Origin: Planctomycetota bacterium
Lineage (GTDB): Bacteria > Planctomycetota > UBA1135 > GCA-002686595
Length of the DNA stretch: 60,473 nucleotides
Reading direction: 5' to 3'
Assembly (NCBI GenBank): GCA_009691855.1
Contig: SIAI01000024.1
Coordinates: forward strand, 1 to 60,473
This document shows, piece by piece, positions 26,011 through 34,947 of the stretch. The position numbers and the translations under genes are program-made. Every line of letters starts with the position of its first letter. Position 1 is the stretch's first letter. The notes below the pieces were generated by a model. It saw nothing but the letters and a program-made list of their open reading frames with translations. It did not search any database and was not told the DNA's origin.

Positions 26011-26280
26011 TCACAGCTCGCCGGCGATCTGCTCCAGGATCAGGCCCGCGCGCCGGCGGTGTTCTTCGCTGTCGAAGGTGCCCACGCGGACGCTGACGCG
26101 CGTCATGTCGCCCGGGTGCCGGGCGACGTGCACCTTCAGCTCACCGAGGCTGAGCTCAGCGGAGTCGGCGGCGTGCTCGCGCTGCGCCGGCAGGGTGTAC
26201 TTCAGCTCCTGCAAAGCTTCGAGCGGAAAGGACTCTCCGTGCCCGCGGGCTCCGGACGCGATCCGCGCTCCTCCATGCAC
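26011..26280 (-). CDS. DUF3568-like small protein, probably 5'-truncated
   Basis: About 89 residues from a GTG. The C-terminal two thirds, ALQELKYTLPAQREHA, then LKVHVARHPGDMTRVSVRVGTFDSEEH, then LILEQIAGEL, match the DUF3568 pattern (a small periplasmic domain). Family members normally start with a lipoprotein signal and a first strand-helix, both missing here; the N-terminal 20 residues are Arg/Gly-rich and unlike the family. It may be a remnant. It is divergent from the MetE-like gene, 126 bases away. Confidence 0.5.
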   Translation of the reverse strand: MHGGARIASGARGHGESFPLEALQELKYTLPAQREHAADSAELSLGELKVHVARHPGDMTRVSVRVGTFDSEEHRRRAGLILEQIAGEL

Positions 26281-26406
26281 GAGGGCCCGACGGCTCGCTG
26301 ACGCGCAGCGAACGCGCCGCGCCCGGGACGGACGGCCGACCGTCGGCGCGGGCGGGCGCGCGCGGATAGGCTCTTGTCCCCTCCGCCGTCCCGAGCCGCG
26401 CGCCCC

Positions 26407-27609
26407 ATGCTCACCATCACCGCCGATTCGATCCTCCCCTGCACGATCACCGGTTCCTGGCCGCGCCCGCGCTGGATGGACGTGAGCATGTGGGGCCGCC
26501 CGCTCGACACGTGCATGCTCGACGTGCGCTTCCGCGAGAAGTTCGGCGACGCGCTGGCCACGATCCTCGGCGACCAGGAGCGCGCCGGGCTCGACATCCT
26601 CACGCACGGCGACCTGCACTGCGACGAGGACTACGCCGGGCGCGCGTGGCACCACTATCCCTTGCAGAGGTGGGCCGGCTTCGAGGGCGATCACCTGCAG
26701 TCGTGGGCCACGCGCTCGCCGTGGCTCAAGTACCCGCCGGGCACGATGCTGAACGAGATCTACACCGGTTGGCGCTGGCCGCGCGTCACGGGCAAGATCG
26801 AGCACCGCCCGCTCGACTACCCGAAGCTGTGGCGCCTGGCGCAGGCGCGCACTAGCAAGCCCGTGCGCTTCGGCACGTGCTGCTCGCAGGTGATGGGCCT
26901 GTTCCTCGACAGCCACACCCCGCACTACAAGGACAAGCGGCAGATCCTGTGGGACATGGCCGAGGCGATGAACCAGGAGCTGCGCGCGCTCGTCGCCGAC
27001 GGCGCCTGCAAGTCGATCCAGATCGAGGAGCCGTGCCTGCACTTCATGGCCAACACCTTCGGCAAGGACCATGACGACGTGAAGTTCTACCTCCAGTGCT
27101 TCAACCGCGAGGTGCAGGGCCTGGAGGACATCGAGCTGTGGATCCACACCTGCTGGGGCAACCCGAACATGCAGCGCGTGATCGACGACGACAGCTACGC
27201 GGCCTCGCTCGACATGTACATGACCCAGGCGCACGGCGACGTGCTCACGCTGGAGACCAAGGACCGCGACCTGCGCGAGCTCGAGCTCCTCGCGCCCTAC
27301 ATGCAGGACCCGCGCGGCAAGAAGGTGTGCATCGGCGTGGTCAGCCACCGCCGCCTGCAGGTCGAGACGCCCGCGGAAGTCGCGGCCACGATCCGCCAAG
27401 CTCTCCGCCACATCCCGGCCGAGAAGCTGATCGTCTCCACCGACTGCGGCTTCGGCCGCCAGGGCTGCAACCGCGACATCGCCTTCTTCAAGAGCGTGTC
27501 GATCGCAGTGGGGACGAACATCGTGCGCAAGGAGCTCGGCTTGCCGACGACCTACGTGCCGGCGGCCGATCCGGCGCTACAAACGGATCTCGTGCCGGAT
27601 CAGCCCTGA
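26407..27609 (+). CDS. Stand-alone MetE C-terminal-type zinc methyltransferase
   Basis: A 400-residue TIM-barrel protein of the cobalamin-independent methionine synthase/UROD superfamily. It corresponds to the catalytic half of MetE only. The zinc ligands are in place: HTCWGN with H247 and C249, and STDCGFG with C347; IEEPCLH at about 206-212 is the usual strand with an acidic residue. The early TGSWPRP motif is typical. Full MetE is about 750 residues, so this is a core-type or related enzyme whose methyl donor may not be folate. The ATG at 26407 gives the family start. No SAM or B12 riboswitch was recognised upstream. Confidence 0.8.
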   Translation: MLTITADSILPCTITGSWPRPRWMDVSMWGRPLDTCMLDVRFREKFGDALATILGDQERAGLDILTHGDLHCDEDYAGRAWHHYPLQRWAGFEGDHLQSWATRSPWLKYPPGTMLNEIYTGWRWPRVTGKIEHRPLDYPKLWRLAQARTSKPVRFGTCCSQVMGLFLDSHTPHYKDKRQILWDMAEAMNQELRALVADGACKSIQIEEPCLHFMANTFGKDHDDVKFYLQCFNREVQGLEDIELWIHTCWGNPNMQRVIDDDSYAASLDMYMTQAHGDVLTLETKDRDLRELELLAPYMQDPRGKKVCIGVVSHRRLQVETPAEVAATIRQALRHIPAEKLIVSTDCGFGRQGCNRDIAFFKSVSIAVGTNIVRKELGLPTTYVPAADPALQTDLVPDQP

Positions 27610-27633
27610 GGCACGAGACTCGCTCGAGCTCCT

Positions 27634-27909
27634 CTACGCCGCGTCGTCGCGCTCGTCGGGAAGGTCGTAGAGCGTCTCGGGCGCGAAGTCGGCGGCGTTG
27701 GGCCAGACGATCGTGCCGACTTCATGGTCGACCCGCAGCTTGGCGAACTCGGCCGGGTCGTGCATGCGCTTGAACACCGGCCCCCGGAGGAAGCGTCGAA
27801 GATTGACCTGCTTCGAGACGCCATCGTCGAAGACCAGGAATACGGAGTAGGGCCCGCAAACCCTGGCCGAGACCACGGTCGGTATCCGGTCTTCGGGAGG
27901 CGTCTTCAT
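27634..27909 (-). CDS. DUF2442 protein, partner of DUF4160
   Basis: 91 residues. The pattern VVSARVCGPYSVFLVFDDGVSKQVNL (residues about 12-37), then RGPVFKRMHDPAEFAKLRVDHEVGTIVWPNAADFAPETLYDL, is DUF2442. This family is often encoded next to DUF4160 proteins, and the pair has features of a type II toxin-antitoxin module. The gene lies 10 bases downstream of the DUF4160 gene on the same strand, in an AT-richer patch. Which member would be the toxin is not known. Confidence 0.85.
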   Translation of the reverse strand: MKTPPEDRIPTVVSARVCGPYSVFLVFDDGVSKQVNLRRFLRGPVFKRMHDPAEFAKLRVDHEVGTIVWPNAADFAPETLYDLPDERDDAA

Positions 27910-27919
27910 CGGAGGTAGG

Positions 27920-28177
27920 CTATTCGAGGGGTGCGATCGGGACAAGGTCACGTCCTTTCCTGGCCAGGGCCCAGTTCTTGGCGAGATCCGCGCCGTTGAT
28001 CCGCGTCCATTCGCGGACGAGTCGGAGCGCACGCGGCGGCAGTTTTTCGCGCAGGATCCTCCCGTCGAAAGTGATCGACGCCTTCTTTCCTCGGCACTCC
28101 GCGTGGAAGTGCGGGGACCCGTGCTCGTTGTGGTACATGCAGATGACCAAGCCGTAGAACTCGGAGACTTTCGGCAT
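27920..28177 (-). CDS. DUF4160 protein
   Basis: 85 residues matching DUF4160: MPKVSEFYGLVICMYHNEHGSPHFHAECRGKKASITFDG, with the conserved FYG..I.MY....PPHFHA-type core, then a helix LREKLPPRALRLVREWTRINGADLAKNWALA. It is the first gene of a two-gene unit with DUF2442. The start at 28177 matches the family; the frame continues upstream only as Arg-rich shadow. Probably half of a toxin-antitoxin-like module. Confidence 0.85.
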   Translation of the reverse strand: MPKVSEFYGLVICMYHNEHGSPHFHAECRGKKASITFDGRILREKLPPRALRLVREWTRINGADLAKNWALARKGRDLVPIAPLE

Positions 28178-28367
28178 GGCCGAAGACCTGGCGAACCGAG
28201 CGCGAGTTGCAGCTCGACCGGAAGAAACCGAGCCCCTTCCCGCTCGTCCTCCTCGTCGGGAACGCGAAGCCGGCAACCGGGTGCCCTTCGAGGCCGGATG
28301 ACGCGCGGGTACGCTCCGCCTCGGACCAATCTGAACCACTTGCGAGACCGCCCGAACTCCCCTGCCA

Positions 28368-28625
28368 ACGAAGAGCACCCACCGCGTCGAGGTCGTTCCG
28401 ATCGTGCTCGAGCCGCACCCCAAGGCGGACACGCTCAGCATCGTGCGCGTGTTCGCGGGCTACACGGTCTGCGTGCGCACGGCGGACTGGCGGGGGCGCG
28501 AGCTCGGCGCCTACGTGCCGCCCGATTCGCTGGTCGACACCACGCGGCCCGAGTTCACCTTCCTGGCCGACGGCAAGAACGCCCGCTTGCGCATCAAGGT
28601 CGCTGGATCGTTGGCCCGAGTGTAG
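28368..28625 (+). pseudogene. Remnant of a DraRnl-type RNA ligase (OB-fold domain)
   Basis: About 85 residues, KSTHRVEVVPIVLEPHPKADT, LSIVRVFAGYTVCVRTADW, ELGAYVPPDSLV, then LRIKV, match the N-terminal OB-like domain of DRB0094/DraRnl-type RNA ligases. The protein then ends at TAG, whereas the family continues for another 250 or so residues with the nucleotidyltransferase domain (KxDG), which is absent. The codon where the family Met is expected reads ACG (28368), so the start also seems mutated. It is most likely a decayed, 3'-truncated gene. Confidence 0.6.
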
Positions 28626-28743
28626 ACCTCGCGAGACAACTCGTCTGAGGCGAGCCAGGCGGCTGAACCTCGTTCGAGCCACTTCCGTCTTCGGGTCGTG
28701 CTTGGCGTTGGGGGGGAGACGCACGCACACGGACACCCGCGAT

Positions 28744-28836
28744 ATGCGAGGGATGCCCCGGGACACGGTCGAGCTCGAGTTCAACGGCGAGCAGCTAGTG
28801 TTCCTTCCCCGAAGTAGCGCCAACAAGGCGCCGTGA
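28744..28836 (+). CDS. Mini-ORF coupled to the ParE-like toxin (possible antitoxin remnant)
   Basis: A 30-residue frame, MRGMPRDTVELEFNGEQLVF to LPRSSANKAP, whose TGA overlaps the ATG of the toxin gene (TGATG). The position fits an antitoxin upstream of its toxin, but the product is far shorter than known ParD/RHH antitoxins and has no recognised DNA-binding fold. No clear ribosome-binding site. It may be a leader peptide or the tail of a lost antitoxin. Confidence 0.3.
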   Translation: MRGMPRDTVELEFNGEQLVFLPRSSANKAP

Positions 28837-29210
28837 TGGATCGTCGCTGGCCAGGGGAACAGGCGCGGGATCTGTTCCTCGAAGAGCTGGCTCTGGCCCT
28901 CGAGTCTCTCGCGTCCGTCTCCCTCACGGGCCGACTCTGCCCGATCCCCGGCGTCCGCGGTGTGAGGAGGATCCTCCTGCGCAAAAGCCGCCACCACCTC
29001 TACTACAGAGTCGCACGTGATGCGGTCACCATCGTCGCGGTCTGGTCGGCAGTCCGTGGACGCGGCCCCAGCCTCGCGGGCCTGGGGGGAGCGGAAGCGA
29101 CGCCGACGCCCCTGAGCGCTCCACAAGGAAGACTGCTGGGGACAGCATCCAGCACGGAGCCCGCCACGGTGGGTAGAGCCTCGCGACAAGCGCGGTTCAA
29201 TCTGCCGTAG
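28836..29210 (+). CDS. ParE/RelE-type toxin-like protein
   Basis: 124 residues. The segment FLEELALALESLASVSLTGRLCPIPGVRGVRRILLRKSRHHLYYRV, then DAVTIVAVWSAVRGRGPSL (to about residue 81), follows the ParE-like fold: two helices, then strands with basic residues and a closing AVW..RGRGP motif. The first strand normally present before the helices is short or missing. The C-terminal about 43 residues, after RGRGPSL, are low-complexity and outside the family, as if the original stop was lost. It may be inactive. Starts at ATG, overlapping the stop of a mini-ORF. Confidence 0.65.
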   Translation: MDRRWPGEQARDLFLEELALALESLASVSLTGRLCPIPGVRGVRRILLRKSRHHLYYRVARDAVTIVAVWSAVRGRGPSLAGLGGAEATPTPLSAPQGRLLGTASSTEPATVGRASRQARFNLP

Positions 29211-29235
29211 GCTAGGCTGAGAGGCGGAGGAAGCC

Positions 29236-32200
29236 TTGCTCATCGCCTTCGCGCTCTCGTTCGCCCTCGCACAGTCCGGAGAAGACCCGCGTATCGAGTT
29301 CGCGCGCAACGCGCTCACGGCCGCGCTGACGCAGGCGAACGCGCGCGTCGATACCGCGTTCACGCTCGTGCCCGCGCTCGGCAAGGAGGCCTACCGCATC
29401 CACTTCGAGGGCGCGAAGGCCGTGATCGATGGTGGTGACGCCAACGGCGCGATGTATGGCGCGCTCGAGCTCGCCGAGCGCGTCGCGGCGCGCGGGAGCG
29501 AGGCCTGCCAGGGAGTGATCGAGGGCAAGCCGTATCTCGCCGAGCGCGGGCTCAACGTGTTCCTCACGCTGCCGTGGGACGAGGAGAAGAACGAGCCCGA
29601 CTACGCTCCCGCCGCGCTCACCGATCCCGCGCGCTGGTGGTTCGCGAACGCGGACTACTGGCGCACGCTCCTCGACGAGATGGCGCGGAGCCGCCTCAAC
29701 TGGCTCGACATCCACGGCACGTACGACATCCAGACGACGAGCTTCCCGAACCTCTATGCGTACTTCGTGGACAGCAAGAGCTTCCCCGAGGTCGGCGTCG
29801 ACTCCGCCATCAAGAAGAAGAACCTTGCGCAGCTGAACCATGTCATCGAGCTCGCCCACGCGCGCGGCGTGCGCGTGAGCCTGATGTCTTACGAGGCGCG
29901 CTTCTACACGCCGCACGATCCGACGCCGCCCTACGAGGAGACGGAGGCCGCCGACTACGCCTACACGCGCGAGGTGGTCGAGGCCATGATCCGCGGCGCG
30001 CCCGCGCTCGACGCGATCGGCTATCGCATCGGCGAGAGCGGCCACGGCGGCGACTTCTTCCGCTGCTATCCCGAGGCGGTGGCGGCCAGTGGGCGCGACA
30101 TCCCGCTCGTCACGCGCTCGTGGATCACGCGCCGAGCCAAGGTCGTGCCGCTGGCGCGCGCGGCGAGTGACTACACGGTCGAGATCAAGTTCAACGGCGA
30201 GCAGTGGGGCACGCCCTATCCGCTCGCCGGTGGACGCGTGCCGGGCTGGCACTCGTACTCGTTCGAGGATTACCTGTCGGATTCGAGCGCGATGAGCGGG
30301 CCGGCGGCAAAGCGCCTGTGGCCCGGCAACGATTCAGCGGAGGGCGAGCGTTGGCCCGACGAGCCGTACAAGATCGTGTGGCAAGTGCGCGCGAACGGCA
30401 CGCATCGCATCTTCCCGTTCTACGAGCCGGCCCTCGTGCGGCGCACGGTGGGCTCGATGAAGCTTGGCACGGCGGGCGGCTTCACGGTCGAACCGCTGAA
30501 CGCGTACTTCCCGGCCTCGCCGCGCTACTACACCGCCGATCCGGCGGACATCGCCTTCCGCTGGATCCACCAGCGCGACGAGCTGTACCTGATGCTGTGG
30601 GGGCGCCTCGGCTACGACCCAAGCGTTGCAGACGAGGTCTTCGACGCGGCGGCGCGCGCGCATCTCGGCCTGAGCTCGAACGAGCTGGGCAACAAGCTGG
30701 TAGAGGCCTGGAAAACCGCCAGCCGCGTCGTGCCCAGCGCCTTCACGGCCTTCTCCTTCGGCCCAGACCACCGCGACCATGCGCCCGAACTCGAATGGGG
30801 CGGCGACACGAACACATGGATGCAGGGCGAGCCCTTCGACGCGCACGTGGTCGTGCCGCTGCAGCAGGAGTTCGCGCTGCGCGCCACCGGCGGCAAGGAC
30901 GGGCGCAGGACGACGGTGGACGTGGCGCACGAGCTGGAGCACGCCGCCGAGCTGCTGGCCGCGGCCAAGCTCGGCGAGCTTGCGCGCGACGCGAGTCCAG
31001 CCGCGCGCGAAATCGCGGTGGCCTGCCAGCGGCTGGGCGCGCTCGCGCGCTACGACGCGGCCCGTTTCGAGATGGCGCGCTACGGCGCGGAGCTCGAGCT
31101 GGGGCCCTTGAGCGACGAGCAGCGCACGCTGGCTCACGCCGCCGCGGGCGCGGCCAGCGCCGCGTGGAGAGGCCTTTCCGGGTTCGAGCCCGATTTCTAC
31201 AAACCCTTCCCCGACCGGCTGCGCATGGGCACGGCCCACTTCCAATGGAAAGCGGGCCAGGCGGAGGTCGACCGCGAGGTGCAGCGCTTCCAGGCGCTCG
31301 TGCCGGCGGCGAGCGACTACGGGGGCCGTAGGTACACGCTCCCGTCCAACGCGCTGGGCCTCGAGCTCCTGTGGGACGAGGACGCCGCGGGCCAGGTCGT
31401 GTGCGCCGTGCGCTCGCAGCTCGGCCGCGAGCCGTTTGCACCGACGGCAGCCTGGTTGCTCGTCAAACCCCTCCCGAGCAGCACCTTCTTCCACCGCATC
31501 CCGTTCCGCGACGGCCGCGCGTCGTTTCCGCGCTCGAGCGCGGGGCACCTGATCGCGGCCGAGCTGTCGGCTGGCGGGAAGCTCGTCCGGCTGCCGTGGC
31601 CGTCGGAGGCGACGCCCTACCTCGTCGTGCCGAGCCGCGCGGGCTCGACCCCGCCGTACTACTCGAGCCAGGAGTCCCTGCGCTACCTCGATCCGCGCGT
31701 GCTCGATCCGGCGAAGCACGGCTTGCTCCTGATCGCCGCGCGCGCGTGGGACTTCCATCACGACTTCGCGCGCGCGGAGCAAAAGAAGCTGCTCGACGCG
31801 GTCGCGCGCGGCATGACGCTGCTCGTGCTGCAGCAGGACTACACCTCGGGGCGCTACGGACTCGACTGGCTGCCGGCGAAGCCCATGATCGAGAACGCGC
31901 CCACGAATGTGTTCGATGCGGCCGGCGCGCTCGGGCTCGAACGCGTCGAGACCAGTGACGTCTTGTACCAGCCGATCCGCTCGGGCAACGGCTGGGAAGT
32001 CTCCGGCAACGGCGCTCTCGCGAAGCTCGCCCACGGCGCCGGCACCATCTGGTTGTGCCAGGCGCGCTTCATGCAGCGCATGCACATCCCGGGCTGCGCG
32101 CGCAACATGCTGCGCCTGCTCGAGCTCGGCGGGCGTTCGAAGCCGGTGGTCGTGGTCGACGCCGGCAGCGAGGGCAACCGCTACACGACCTCGGTGTGGA

Positions 32201-34134
32201 CCGACTTCCTGAACGCGCACGAGATCCCGTTCCTCACGCTGGGCGAGGTCATCGCCACGGAGCAGGGCGTGAGCGCATTCACGCCGGTGAAGGCGCTCGA
32301 TCCGTCGGACCTGCTCGACGGCCGGGGCGGCACGATGGTGCGCGAGTTCCTGGAGTCGAAGGTACGCGCGAAGGCCGAGCGGGCCGTGCCGGCGACGCGC
32401 GCGGAGTTCGTCGCACGCCAGAAGGACGACAAGCGCGAGCTCATGCGCTCGCTAGGCCTCGAGCCGCTGCCCGAGCGAACGCCGTTGAATGCACGCATCA
32501 CCGGCACGCTCCAGCGCGCGGGCTACACGCTCGAGAAACTCGTCTACGAGAGCCGGCCCGGCATGCCGGTCACCGCGCACCTCTACGTGCCCGATCACGC
32601 GAACGGCACCAAGCTGCCCGTGCTCGTCAACCCGCACGGCCACTGGGAGCACAAGAAGTTCGAGCCCGTGGTGCAGACGCGCGCCATCGCGCAAGCGCTG
32701 CACGGCTATCTCGCCTTGGTGGTCGACTCGCCGGGCTTCAGCTTCGAGGGCGACGCCAAGGTCGAGCGCCGCGGCGCGGGCCCGCACGATGACCTGCGCC
32801 TGATCCTGGGCTCGACGAACGCCACGGCCGAGTACGTGTGGGACCTGATGCGCGGCCTCGACTACCTCGCCACGCGACCCGAGGCCGACATGACGAAGAT
32901 CGGCATCACCGGAGCGTCCGGCGGCGGGCTCGCGACGGTGTACGCGTTCGCAGCGGACGAGCGCTTTCAGGTGGCCGTGCCGGTCGTCTACGCGACGAGC
33001 CTGACGGTCAACTCGCACAACGGGTGTCTGTGCAACCACGTACCGGGCACGCTCGCGATCGGCGACCGCGCCGACGTGCTCGGGATCCGCGCGCCGGCGC
33101 CGGTGCTCGTCGTCGGCGCGCAGGAGGACCGCGAGTTCCCGCCGCAGGGCACGCAGAAGACGGGCGCGAAGCTCACCGCGCTGTGGCAGCTCTTCGGCGC
33201 CGAGGCGAGCGTCGGCTGGAAGGTCTGCCCCGGCCCGCACGACTACAACCGCGACATGCGTGAGCTCGCGCTGGGCTTCTTCGACCGCCATCTGCGCGCA
33301 GTCGGCGACGGTTCGCCCGTGCAGGAGCCCGAGATCCACCCCGAGCCCGCCGACGCGCCCGAGCTCTTCTGCCTGCCCGTTCCGCCGGCGCACGAGCTCA
33401 CGCTGCGCGACGTGGCCGTGCAGAAGCTGGCGCAGATCGGGCCGCGGAGCTGGGACGAGGTCGTGGCGCTCGAGGGCGGCGCGCCGCGCGCCACCACGGC
33501 CAGGCTCGAGTTCCTGGGCGACGACCCGGCCGCGCCCGGCCGGCGCTTCGCGCGCTTCGAGAGCGAGCCCGGCCTCGCGATCCCGTGCATCCTGCGCACG
33601 CCGCCGCAGCCCAAGGGTGTCGGCCTCGTGCTGATCGACGAGGGCGGCAAGCTCGCCGCCGAACGCGATCTCGAGCCCCTGCTGGCGCGCGGCGTGACCT
33701 GCCTGTGCCTCGACGCGCGCGGTTGCGGCGAGCTCGCCGGCCTCGACTCGCGCCTGCTCGCCTACCTCGGCACCTCCGCCGCCTTCGGCATGGGCTGGGA
33801 CGCGGCCCAGGCCGCGCGCGCGCTGCGCGCGAGCTGCGCGACGGTCGGCGTGCTCGGGCGCGGTCCGGCCGGCGCCCAGGCGGCCCTGTTCGCGGGCCTG
33901 TTCGAGCCCGAGCTCGCGCTGGTCGCGGGCCTGGAGGGCCTGCGCGAATGGCCCGAGGCCTTCGACGAGCGCGTTTCCCCGCTCGCCCTCCAGCCGCGCG
34001 CCGACCTGTGCGCGCCGCTGGCAGCGCTGCGCGCGAACGCCGAGGAGCTGCACCCCCGCCGCTGTCGCTGGACCTTCGCCGGCGAGGCCGCTCCAGACGC
34101 GGACGAGCTCGCCCGCGTCTTGATGGGGCGCTGA
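29236..34134 (+). CDS. Secreted multidomain glycoside hydrolase-like and esterase protein
   Basis: A 1632-residue protein with a signal peptide (LIAFALSFALAQS). The TTG start is supported by GGAGGA four bases before it. Residues about 20-85 resemble the N-terminal domain found before GH67/GH20-type barrels (GAMYGALELAERV). Residues about 95-640 include RGLNVFLTLPW and SRLNWLDIHGTYDIQ, a TIM-barrel-like hydrolase region. A middle region of unknown fold follows. Residues about 1085-1370 are an alpha/beta-hydrolase of the acetyl-xylan-esterase or glucuronoyl-esterase kind: HGHWEHKKFEP, nucleophile Ser1228 in GASGGG, then Asp1298 and His1335. The last about 200 residues look like a second, degenerate alpha/beta-hydrolase. 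It probably degrades an acylated or glucuronate-containing polysaccharide. Domain limits are approximate. Confidence 0.75.
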   Translation: MLIAFALSFALAQSGEDPRIEFARNALTAALTQANARVDTAFTLVPALGKEAYRIHFEGAKAVIDGGDANGAMYGALELAERVAARGSEACQGVIEGKPYLAERGLNVFLTLPWDEEKNEPDYAPAALTDPARWWFANADYWRTLLDEMARSRLNWLDIHGTYDIQTTSFPNLYAYFVDSKSFPEVGVDSAIKKKNLAQLNHVIELAHARGVRVSLMSYEARFYTPHDPTPPYEETEAADYAYTREVVEAMIRGAPALDAIGYRIGESGHGGDFFRCYPEAVAASGRDIPLVTRSWITRRAKVVPLARAASDYTVEIKFNGEQWGTPYPLAGGRVPGWHSYSFEDYLSDSSAMSGPAAKRLWPGNDSAEGERWPDEPYKIVWQVRANGTHRIFPFYEPALVRRTVGSMKLGTAGGFTVEPLNAYFPASPRYYTADPADIAFRWIHQRDELYLMLWGRLGYDPSVADEVFDAAARAHLGLSSNELGNKLVEAWKTASRVVPSAFTAFSFGPDHRDHAPELEWGGDTNTWMQGEPFDAHVVVPLQQEFALRATGGKDGRRTTVDVAHELEHAAELLAAAKLGELARDASPAAREIAVACQRLGALARYDAARFEMARYGAELELGPLSDEQRTLAHAAAGAASAAWRGLSGFEPDFYKPFPDRLRMGTAHFQWKAGQAEVDREVQRFQALVPAASDYGGRRYTLPSNALGLELLWDEDAAGQVVCAVRSQLGREPFAPTAAWLLVKPLPSSTFFHRIPFRDGRASFPRSSAGHLIAAELSAGGKLVRLPWPSEATPYLVVPSRAGSTPPYYSSQESLRYLDPRVLDPAKHGLLLIAARAWDFHHDFARAEQKKLLDAVARGMTLLVLQQDYTSGRYGLDWLPAKPMIENAPTNVFDAAGALGLERVETSDVLYQPIRSGNGWEVSGNGALAKLAHGAGTIWLCQARFMQRMHIPGCARNMLRLLELGGRSKPVVVVDAGSEGNRYTTSVWTDFLNAHEIPFLTLGEVIATEQGVSAFTPVKALDPSDLLDGRGGTMVREFLESKVRAKAERAVPATRAEFVARQKDDKRELMRSLGLEPLPERTPLNARITGTLQRAGYTLEKLVYESRPGMPVTAHLYVPDHANGTKLPVLVNPHGHWEHKKFEPVVQTRAIAQALHGYLALVVDSPGFSFEGDAKVERRGAGPHDDLRLILGSTNATAEYVWDLMRGLDYLATRPEADMTKIGITGASGGGLATVYAFAADERFQVAVPVVYATSLTVNSHNGCLCNHVPGTLAIGDRADVLGIRAPAPVLVVGAQEDREFPPQGTQKTGAKLTALWQLFGAEASVGWKVCPGPHDYNRDMRELALGFFDRHLRAVGDGSPVQEPEIHPEPADAPELFCLPVPPAHELTLRDVAVQKLAQIGPRSWDEVVALEGGAPRATTARLEFLGDDPAAPGRRFARFESEPGLAIPCILRTPPQPKGVGLVLIDEGGKLAAERDLEPLLARGVTCLCLDARGCGELAGLDSRLLAYLGTSAAFGMGWDAAQAARALRASCATVGVLGRGPAGAQAALFAGLFEPELALVAGLEGLREWPEAFDERVSPLALQPRADLCAPLAALRANAEELHPRRCRWTFAGEAAPDADELARVLMGR

Positions 34135-34260
34135 AGAGGCGCGCGGGGCTCGCGCCCTGGTGGTTCGGTGAAAAAGAAACGCGCGCGCCGGGACGGCGCG
34201 GTGTTCTTGCACAAGCTCCGGGCGCGGGCTGACGCCCGCAACCCACCGACCTCATCAACG

Positions 34261-34653
34261 ATGAGCTACCTGCGCCTCATCCGTCCGGGCGTGGCGACGC
34301 CGAAGCGGCGCACGGAGTTCCTGGCCATGGCCGCAACCGTGCTGCGCAGCGTGCTGATCGATCAGACGCGCGGTCAACTGGCGCACAAGAACGGCGGCCA
34401 CCAGCAGCGCGTCTCGCACGGCGGGCGGACCCTGGCGCCGAAGCAGGAAGTCGACCTGCCGGGCCTGGACGAGGCGCTGACCAGGCTCGCGGCTCTCGAT
34501 CCGCGCCAGGCGCGCCTGGTCGAGCTGAAGTTCTCCGGCGGGCTGGCGATCGACGCGGTCGCGGTGCTGCTCGAGGTCTCGGCGCGCCCCGTGGACAACG
34601 ACTGGAAGATGGCTTGGGCCTGGCTGCACTGCGAGCTCACGCGCGGCGCTTGA
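34261..34653 (+). pseudogene. N-terminally truncated ECF sigma factor (PF07638 type)
   Basis: 131 residues: YLRLIRPGVATPKRRTEFLAMAATVLRSVLIDQTRGQLAHKNGG, then LDEALTRLAALDPRQARLVELKFSGGLAIDAVAVLLEVSARPV. This matches the second half of region 2 and region 4 of planctomycete-type ECF factors (about 190 residues). The first about 50 residues of region 2, needed for core binding, are missing. The recognition helix is also off-consensus (SARPVDNDW where SxATVKRDW is expected). An upstream in-frame GTG at 34168 does not restore the family N-terminus. Probably inactive. Confidence 0.6.
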
Positions 34654-34947
34654 GCGGGCCAGGAACTCGCCAGGGGTTCGCTCCGCGACCAGGGGGCAGG
34701 GCCGCGGAGGAAGCCGGCGTCTTCTCCCGCGAGCCAATGGCGCGCCTCACGGCGCCCTTTGTCCAAGCTCCCGGCCGGTTCGATCGAGCCCGTCGTCAAT
34801 CCCCCTTCAACGGCCGCCATGCACAGGCGACGCGTCCGACGCTTCTCTCAACCGAACCGAGCCGGGGTACGGACTTAAGAACGACAACCGCGCGCGGCGG
34901 ACGCAGGAAGGTGGAGAAATCGTCCGGATGGCATGATCTGGCCCCCC
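34654..34947. other. Intergenic region before the arylsulfotransferase-like gene
   Basis: 294 bases without a supported gene. It probably carries the promoter for the downstream gene, but none was identified. Confidence 0.35.
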
